Shown here piece after piece: positions 59,078-64,000 of a DNA stretch of 64,000 nucleotides. Source of the DNA: Amycolatopsis sp. FBCC-B4732 (GTDB lineage: Bacteria > Actinomycetota > Actinomycetes > Mycobacteriales > Pseudonocardiaceae); NCBI RefSeq assembly GCF_023008405.1, contig NZ_CP095376.1:10024501-10088500 (forward strand), in the 5' to 3' direction. How positions within the stretch are numbered: position 1 is the stretch's first letter; every line of letters starts with the position of its first letter. A program made the translations under genes and the position numbers. Under the pieces are notes generated by a model. That model was not told where the DNA came from and did no database searches. It saw nothing but the letters and a program-made list of their open reading frames with translations.

Positions 59078-60084
59078 AACCGCCCCGCGTCAAGCCGTTC
59101 CGCTCGCGGAACCCGATCGCCGTCGGTGCGGTGACCGCGCTGGTGATGGCCCTGTTCGGCAGCGCCACCTTCTTCTCCGACGACCTGCCGCTCGTCGGCG
59201 GCGGCACCACGTACCGGGCGGAGTTCCACGAGGCCGCCGGGCTGAAGCCGAATGACGAGGTCCGGGTGGCCGGGGTGAAGGTCGGCGAGGTCACCGACGT
59301 GCGGCTGGCCGGCGACCACGTCGAGGTGCTGTTCCGGGTCAAGGACACCTGGGTCGGGAACCGGACGACGGCGGCGATCAAGATCAAGACGCTGCTGGGC
59401 CAGAAGAACCTCGTGCTCGACCCGGTCGGCAACGGCGAGCTGGACCCGGCACAGCCCATCCCGCCCGAGCGCACGAGCTCGCCCTACGACGTCACCACGG
59501 TCTTCAACGACCTGGCCGGCACGGTCGGCGCGATCGACACCGACCAGCTCGCACAGGCGTTCCGCACGCTGTCCGACACGCTCGGCGCGTCGGCCCCGCA
59601 GGACGTGCGGACCGCGTTCGACGGCATCGCCGCCCTGTCGCAAACGCTTGCCTCGCGCGACGATGAGCTGGTCAAGCTGTTCCAGAACACCAACCAGGTG
59701 TCGAAGACGCTCGGCGAGCGCACCGGCCAGATCGAGGCGCTGATCCGCGACGGCAACACGCTGCTGACCGAGCTGAACGCGCGCAAGGACGCGATCGCGC
59801 AGCTGTTCGGCGGCATCAAGAACCTCTCGATCCAGCTGCGTGGGCTGGTCGCGGACAACCAGAAGACGCTCGGCCCGGCGCTCGACCAGCTCGACCGCGT
59901 CGCAGGAGTGCTGCAGCAGAACCAAGGGAAGCTCGAGGACAGCCTGCGCCTGGCCGGGCCGTTCTACCGGCTGCTCGGCAACGCCGTCGGCAACGGCCGG
60001 TGGATCGACACCTACATCTGCGGCCTGATCCCCACCGGCACCACGCCGGGAAGCTGCCTGCCGCCGAAGAACGGGGGACGCTGA
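59074..60084 (+). CDS. mceC: Mce protein C
   Basis: 336 residues from GTG 59074; the GTGA overlap with mceB fixes the start. Basic N-terminus (KPPRVKPFRSRNPIAVGAV), one membrane helix, MCE domain (AAGLKPNDEVRVAGVKVGEV) and long helices (QTLASRDDELVKLFQNTNQV). C-terminal Cys pair (TYICGLIPTGTTPGSCLPP). Confidence 0.92.
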   Translation: MKPPRVKPFRSRNPIAVGAVTALVMALFGSATFFSDDLPLVGGGTTYRAEFHEAAGLKPNDEVRVAGVKVGEVTDVRLAGDHVEVLFRVKDTWVGNRTTAAIKIKTLLGQKNLVLDPVGNGELDPAQPIPPERTSSPYDVTTVFNDLAGTVGAIDTDQLAQAFRTLSDTLGASAPQDVRTAFDGIAALSQTLASRDDELVKLFQNTNQVSKTLGERTGQIEALIRDGNTLLTELNARKDAIAQLFGGIKNLSIQLRGLVADNQKTLGPALDQLDRVAGVLQQNQGKLEDSLRLAGPFYRLLGNAVGNGRWIDTYICGLIPTGTTPGSCLPPKNGGR

Positions 60085-61082
60085 TGGCGCACCAGCTGAC
60101 CGACCTGGGAGCGCAGGCACGACGGCGGACGCGATTGCGCGCGCTCACCGTCGGTGTCCTCCTCGCCCTCGTCGTCTCGGCGGCGTGGCCGATCGCGACC
60201 GCACCCCGGGAGCGGACGCTGACCGCGTACTTCACCGCCGCCGTGGGCATCTACCCCAACTCCGACGTGCGCGTCCTCGGTGTCGCCATCGGGTCGGTGT
60301 CCGAAGTGGAGCCGAACGGCACCGACGTCAAGGTGACCATGACGCTCAAGCCGGACGCCCAGCTGCCCGCGGACGCGGGAGCAGTCGTGATCACGCCGAG
60401 CCTGGTCGCCGACCGGTACGTGCAGATCACGCCCGTCTACCGCGGCGGGCCGCAGCTGCCCGACGGCGCTTCGATCCCGCGGGAGCGCACCGCGACCCCG
60501 GTCGAGGTCGACGACCTGCTGCACAGCCTCAACCAGCTGATGTCCGCACTGGGACCGCAGGGGGCCAACAAGGACGGCGCCGTCAGCGAGGTGCTGACCA
60601 AGTCGGCCGAATACCTCAGCGGCAACGGGCAGACCATCGGCACGGCGATCAAGAACCTCGGCGAATTCGCCCGTGCCGCCAGTGATTCGAAGGACGACCT
60701 GTTCGGCTCGGTCGACAACATCAGCAAGTTCACCGCCATGCTCGCGGCCGACGACGGTCAGGTGAAGCAGGCGATCTCGCAGATCGCGTCGCTGAGCAAG
60801 GTGCTGGCCGACCAGCGCGACCAGTTCTCCGGCGCGCTGACCGAGCTGACCCAGGCGCTGAGCGTCGTGCAGGGGTTCATCAAGGACAACCGCGGCAAGG
60901 TCCGGACCGATGTGGACAAACTGGCCGACGTCACGAAGATCCTGGTCAACCAGAAGGAGTCCCTCGCCGAAGCGCTGCAGGCGGCGCCGAACGCGCTGAC
61001 GAACCTCCTGGGCGCCTACGACAAGGCGAACGGGACCCTCGACGGCCGCGGCAACCTCCTCGAGTTCCCGGAGGGGAAATGA
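60084..61082 (+). CDS. mceD: Mce protein D
   Basis: 332 residues from ATG 60084 (TGATG overlap). Cytoplasmic basic start, helix LTVGVLLALVVSAAWPIA, MCE domain (AAVGIYPNSDVRVLGVAIGS) and a helical needle domain (ADDGQVKQAISQIASLSKVL). No C-terminal cysteines, unlike its neighbours. Confidence 0.92.
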   Translation: MAHQLTDLGAQARRRTRLRALTVGVLLALVVSAAWPIATAPRERTLTAYFTAAVGIYPNSDVRVLGVAIGSVSEVEPNGTDVKVTMTLKPDAQLPADAGAVVITPSLVADRYVQITPVYRGGPQLPDGASIPRERTATPVEVDDLLHSLNQLMSALGPQGANKDGAVSEVLTKSAEYLSGNGQTIGTAIKNLGEFARAASDSKDDLFGSVDNISKFTAMLAADDGQVKQAISQIASLSKVLADQRDQFSGALTELTQALSVVQGFIKDNRGKVRTDVDKLADVTKILVNQKESLAEALQAAPNALTNLLGAYDKANGTLDGRGNLLEFPEGK

Positions 61083-62050
61083 AGTCCCTGGTCAAGCTGG
61101 CCGCCGTGGTGACGCTCGCGCTGGTCACCACCGGCTGCGGGCGCGGCGTCAGCGTCTACGACATCCCGCTGCCCGGCGGCGCCGCGCTCGGCGACCACCC
61201 GATCCACGTCACCGCGAGCTTCACCAACGTGCTCGACCTGGTGCCGCAGTCCGGCGTCAAGGTCAACGACGTCCCGGTCGGGCAGGTCGTGAAGGTGGAG
61301 CTGGCGCCGGACGGGCACAGCGCGATCGTGGAGCTGCTCCTCAACGGCGACGTCGACCTGCCGGGCAACGCCGTCGCGCGGCTGCGGCAGGCCAGCATCC
61401 TCGGCGAGAAGTTCGTCGAGCTGGCCGCGCCGCCCGACGCGACGCCGTCGGGCCGGCTCCTCGACGGGTCGACCATCCCGCTGGACCAGTCCACGCTGAC
61501 GCCGGAGATCGAGGAGGTCTTCGGGGCGCTGTCGCTGCTGCTCAACGGCGGTGGTGTGGCGCAGGTGCAGAACATCAGCCACCAGCTCAACGAGGCCCTC
61601 GGCGGCCGCGAGACCGCGGCCCGCAGCCTGCTGTCCTCTTTGGACGAGTTCGTGCGCGGTCTCGACGAGCACCGCACCGAGATCACGCGGGCGATCGAGA
61701 GCGTCAACAAGCTGGCGCAGACGCTGAACGCACACACCGACCAGATCACCACCACGCTGAACGGCCTCACCCCCGGCATCGGCGTGCTCAACCAGCAGCG
61801 CGAGGCGCTGGTTGGGATGCTCAAGTCCCTCGACGGGCTGACCTCGGTCGCCGTCGACACGGTCAACCGCAGCAAGGACGACCTGGTCGCCGACCTCAAG
61901 GCCCTCGAACCGCTGCTGCGGCGGCTGGCCGACTCCGGCGACAAGCTGCCGAAGGCGATGGAGATGATCTTCACCTTCCCGTTCCCGGACGCGGCGCTCG
62001 ACACCATCCGCGGCGACTACCTCAACGGCTTCCTCAAGGTGGGTCACTGA
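61079..62050 (+). CDS. mceE: Mce protein E, lipoprotein (LprK-like)
   Basis: 323 residues from ATG 61079. The signal peptide ends in a lipobox, LVTTGCGRG, with lipidated Cys at about residue 20, instead of the membrane helix of the other Mce proteins. The MCE domain follows (PQSGVKVNDVPVGQVVKVEL). A lipoprotein in fifth position is the hallmark of actinobacterial mce operons and confirms the A-F order. Confidence 0.93.
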   Translation: MKSLVKLAAVVTLALVTTGCGRGVSVYDIPLPGGAALGDHPIHVTASFTNVLDLVPQSGVKVNDVPVGQVVKVELAPDGHSAIVELLLNGDVDLPGNAVARLRQASILGEKFVELAAPPDATPSGRLLDGSTIPLDQSTLTPEIEEVFGALSLLLNGGGVAQVQNISHQLNEALGGRETAARSLLSSLDEFVRGLDEHRTEITRAIESVNKLAQTLNAHTDQITTTLNGLTPGIGVLNQQREALVGMLKSLDGLTSVAVDTVNRSKDDLVADLKALEPLLRRLADSGDKLPKAMEMIFTFPFPDAALDTIRGDYLNGFLKVGH

Positions 62051-63156
62051 TGCTGACCCGGTTCGTGCGCCTGCAGGTGACGATCTTCGTGGTCATCGCC
62101 GTGCTCGGCGTGGCCTACGTCGGAGCCACCTACGCCGGTCTGGACAAGGTGTTCTTCGACCGCGGCTACACCGTGAAAGCGCAGTTCCCTACCGGCGGCG
62201 GCATCTTCGCAGGCGCCGAGGTCACCTACCGCGGGGTCCCGATCGGCCGGGTCGGCGAGCTGCGCCTGACCCCGGCCGGGATGGAAGCCGACCTGGAGAT
62301 CGACTCGGGCACCGCGCCGGTCCCGGCCGACACCGAGGCCGTCGTCGCGGACCGCTCGGCGGTCGGCGAGCAGTACGTCGACCTGCGGCCACGCAGTGCT
62401 GGCGGGCCGAAACTGGGGGACGGGTCGGTGATCACACAGGCCGATACGAAGATCCCGCTGCCGGTCGACGTCGTCTTGTCGACAGTGGACACGTTCGCCA
62501 ATTCGGTGCCCAAGCCCGCGCTGCGCACGGTCGTCGACGAGCTGTACAACGCGACCACCGACGCCGGTCCGGCGCTGGACCAGCTGGTCGGGCGCGGCAT
62601 CGAGTTCGTGCAGGCGGCGAGCGCGCACGTGGCGCCGCTGACCCGGTTCGTCACCGACGCGCACGTCGTGCTCGACACCCAGGTGCAGCAGGCGGGCGCG
62701 ATCCGCGAGTTCGGTGCCAACGCGAAGCTGCTGGCCTCGACGTTGAAGCAGGCCGACGGCGACCTGCGCACGCTCATCCCGGCGGTGCCGGCCGCGGCGA
62801 ACGAGGTCGGCGCCCTGATCCGCGACTCCGGGCCGCAGCTGGGCGTGCTGCTGGCGAACCTGCTGACCACCGCGGACGTCCTGGAGAACCGGCGAGACGG
62901 GCTGCGGCAGCTGCTGATCACCGCACCGCAGGCGGTCGCGGCGGGCAGCGCGGTGATCCGGCCGGACGGTGCCCACTTCGGGCTGTCGCTGACCTTCTTC
63001 GACCCGCCGCCGTGCACGACCGGGTACACGACGCCGTACCGCGACGGCCTGGACACCTCGACCCGCCCGCTGAACACGGCCGCGCGCTGCGCGCTGCCGA
63101 GGGGCAATCCGACGAACGTGCGGGGTTCGCAGAACGCACCGGGAGGACGGCCGTGA
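62050..63156 (+). CDS. mceF: Mce protein F
   Basis: 368 residues from ATG 62050. N-terminal helix (LQVTIFVVIAVLGVAYVGAT), MCE domain (GIFAGAEVTYRGVPIGRVGE), helical domain and a Cys-bearing end (PPPCTTGYTTPYRDGLD, TAARCALPRGNP). It closes the set of six Mce tunnel proteins. Confidence 0.92.
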   Translation: MLTRFVRLQVTIFVVIAVLGVAYVGATYAGLDKVFFDRGYTVKAQFPTGGGIFAGAEVTYRGVPIGRVGELRLTPAGMEADLEIDSGTAPVPADTEAVVADRSAVGEQYVDLRPRSAGGPKLGDGSVITQADTKIPLPVDVVLSTVDTFANSVPKPALRTVVDELYNATTDAGPALDQLVGRGIEFVQAASAHVAPLTRFVTDAHVVLDTQVQQAGAIREFGANAKLLASTLKQADGDLRTLIPAVPAAANEVGALIRDSGPQLGVLLANLLTTADVLENRRDGLRQLLITAPQAVAAGSAVIRPDGAHFGLSLTFFDPPPCTTGYTTPYRDGLDTSTRPLNTAARCALPRGNPTNVRGSQNAPGGRP

Positions 63157-63659
63157 AGATCCTGACGTGGCTGGCCCCGGCGGCCGCGGTCGTGGCGACC
63201 GCGGCGGCCGGGTGGTCCGGGTTCACCTGGTGGCAGGCGGCGCACGACGACGGCGTCGCGCGCGCGGTCGTCCGTGAAGACGCCTTGCAGGCGGGCCGGA
63301 CGGCCGTCGCCGGATTGACCACTTTGGACTACCACCAGGCAGCGCCGGGTTACCAGCGCTGGCTGGACCTCGCCGGCGGCGCCCTGCACGACGAGCTGGC
63401 CGCCGACCGGCAGGGCAGCCTCGACCGGATCGCCCAGGCGAAAACGGTCACCACCGGGAAGGTCACCGACGCCGCGGTGACCGAAGTGGACACCGGTGCG
63501 GGGACGGCGAAGCTGATCGCGTCGGTCGAACTGGTCGTCGCACCGGACGGCGGTGACGCCGTGACCAAGCGCAACCGGTTCCAGGCTGACCTGACGCGCG
63601 GGCCGGACGGCTGGCACGTCACCGGGCTCGGCCAGGTCCCGGCCGGGGAGGCACCGTGA
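63153..63659 (+). CDS. Mce-associated membrane protein 1
   Basis: 168 residues from GTG 63153 (GTGA overlap). N-terminal membrane helix (LAPAAAVVATAAAGWSGFTW), then a short helix and a beta domain of the Mce-associated (SnoaL/NTF2-like) type (AVAGLTTLDYHQAAPGYQRW, DLTRGPDGWHVTGLGQVP). Such proteins stabilise Mce complexes in mycobacteria. Confidence 0.8.
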   Translation: MKILTWLAPAAAVVATAAAGWSGFTWWQAAHDDGVARAVVREDALQAGRTAVAGLTTLDYHQAAPGYQRWLDLAGGALHDELAADRQGSLDRIAQAKTVTTGKVTDAAVTEVDTGAGTAKLIASVELVVAPDGGDAVTKRNRFQADLTRGPDGWHVTGLGQVPAGEAP

Positions 63660-64000
63660 CCCAGACGAAGAAGCGCCCGGTGAAGGTCGCCGGCCGCCTG
63701 CACGACGAAAAGCCGGCCGCCGAGGACCAAGAGGGTCGTGAGCGTGAAACCGGGGCAGAACACCGTTTCTCACTCACGACCCCCGGGCCACGGCGGCGGG
63801 TGGGGTGGGTGTGCGCCGTTGTTGCGGTGGTGATGGCCGGGGTGGCCGGGTGGTTCACCCTCGAGGCCCAGGCGACGAACGCCGTCGTCGCGCACAACAG
63901 CGCGTTGGCCGATGCCGCGGGTACCGGTGATGCGGCGAAGCAGATCAGCGCCGCGCTCGGCACGGTCTTCTCCTACCGCTTCGACGACCCGGCCAAGAGC
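63656..64000 (+). CDS. Mce-associated membrane protein 2, cut by the window end
   Basis: At least 115 residues from GTG 63656 (GTGA overlap); continues past 64000. A charged cytoplasmic start (TQTKKRPVKVAGRLHDEKPA) is followed by a membrane helix (VGWVCAVVAVVMAGVAGWF) and the start of the external domain (ISAALGTVFSYRFDDPAKS). Same family as the previous gene, with a longer cytoplasmic tail. Confidence 0.75.
   Translation, partial: MTQTKKRPVKVAGRLHDEKPAAEDQEGRERETGAEHRFSLTTPGPRRRVGWVCAVVAVVMAGVAGWFTLEAQATNAVVAHNSALADAAGTGDAAKQISAALGTVFSYRFDDPAKS

Noticed and set aside
1..64000. tRNA, rRNA, transposase, integrase or attachment site
   Set aside because: I looked for tRNA T-loop signatures, transposase/integrase motifs and long terminal repeats and found none that hold up.

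Overview
The window is very GC-rich DNA with many GTG/TTG starts, purine-rich ribosome binding sites and stop-start (ATGA/GTGA) gene overlaps. It carries a complete mce import operon and many F420/LLM-type oxidoreductases and TetR/LacI/HxlR regulators. This points to an actinomycete chromosome, most likely Pseudonocardiaceae (Amycolatopsis-like); the genus is inferred from style, not proven. I see no tRNA, rRNA, insertion sequence, prophage or CRISPR array.

Region 1 (1-25.5 kb) is ordinary accessory metabolism and regulation. It holds a cut-off secreted hydrolase, a damaged LacI/sugar-kinase pair, a secreted beta-propeller protein, a GNAT/TetR divergon with two tandem operators, a cyclase-like protein with an IQIG tail, a GlxA-type regulator and a cupin. 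An HxlR-controlled operon (SRPBCC protein, LLM oxidoreductase, molybdopterin oxidoreductase) follows. Then come an acyl-CoA ligase, a deazaflavin-reductase/hemerythrin fusion, a TetR/LLM pair, a membrane protein-aminotransferase-kinase operon, a pterin-synthase-like/RibD-like pair and an amidase.

Region 2 (25.6-37 kb) looks like a biological-conflict zone. It has a STAND NTPase with a lectin-like propeller and an N-terminal IQVG motif, a CGNR regulator with an epoxide hydrolase, a large coiled-coil protein of unknown function, and a 64-residue peptide gene directly upstream of a TPR-CHAT (caspase-like) protease. A 209-bp tandem duplication carrying nested palindromes follows the protease. Several genes in regions 1 and 2 are broken by small indels or internal deletions, from real decay or assembly error.

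Region 3 (37-52.6 kb) is a compact biosynthetic locus related to PUFA/secondary-lipid synthases: ER-KS-AT-ACP-KR, KS-AT-DH with a phosphopantetheinyl-transferase-like tail, a free ACP, an alpha/beta hydrolase and a glycosyltransferase, all in one overlapping operon, with a convergent DrrAB-type ABC exporter. The simplest reading is synthesis, glycosylation and export of an unsaturated lipid or polyene. An SDR and a catalytically degenerate aldo/keto reductase are transcribed divergently.

Region 4 (52.8-64 kb, running off the right edge) is an mce operon: two secreted/wall proteins, YrbE A and B, six Mce proteins (MceE is a lipoprotein) and two Mce-associated proteins. The second secreted protein overlaps yrbEA by the ATGA arrangement, so it is wired into the transporter operon. 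A GCGTGACAA-type motif recurs upstream of both secreted-protein genes.
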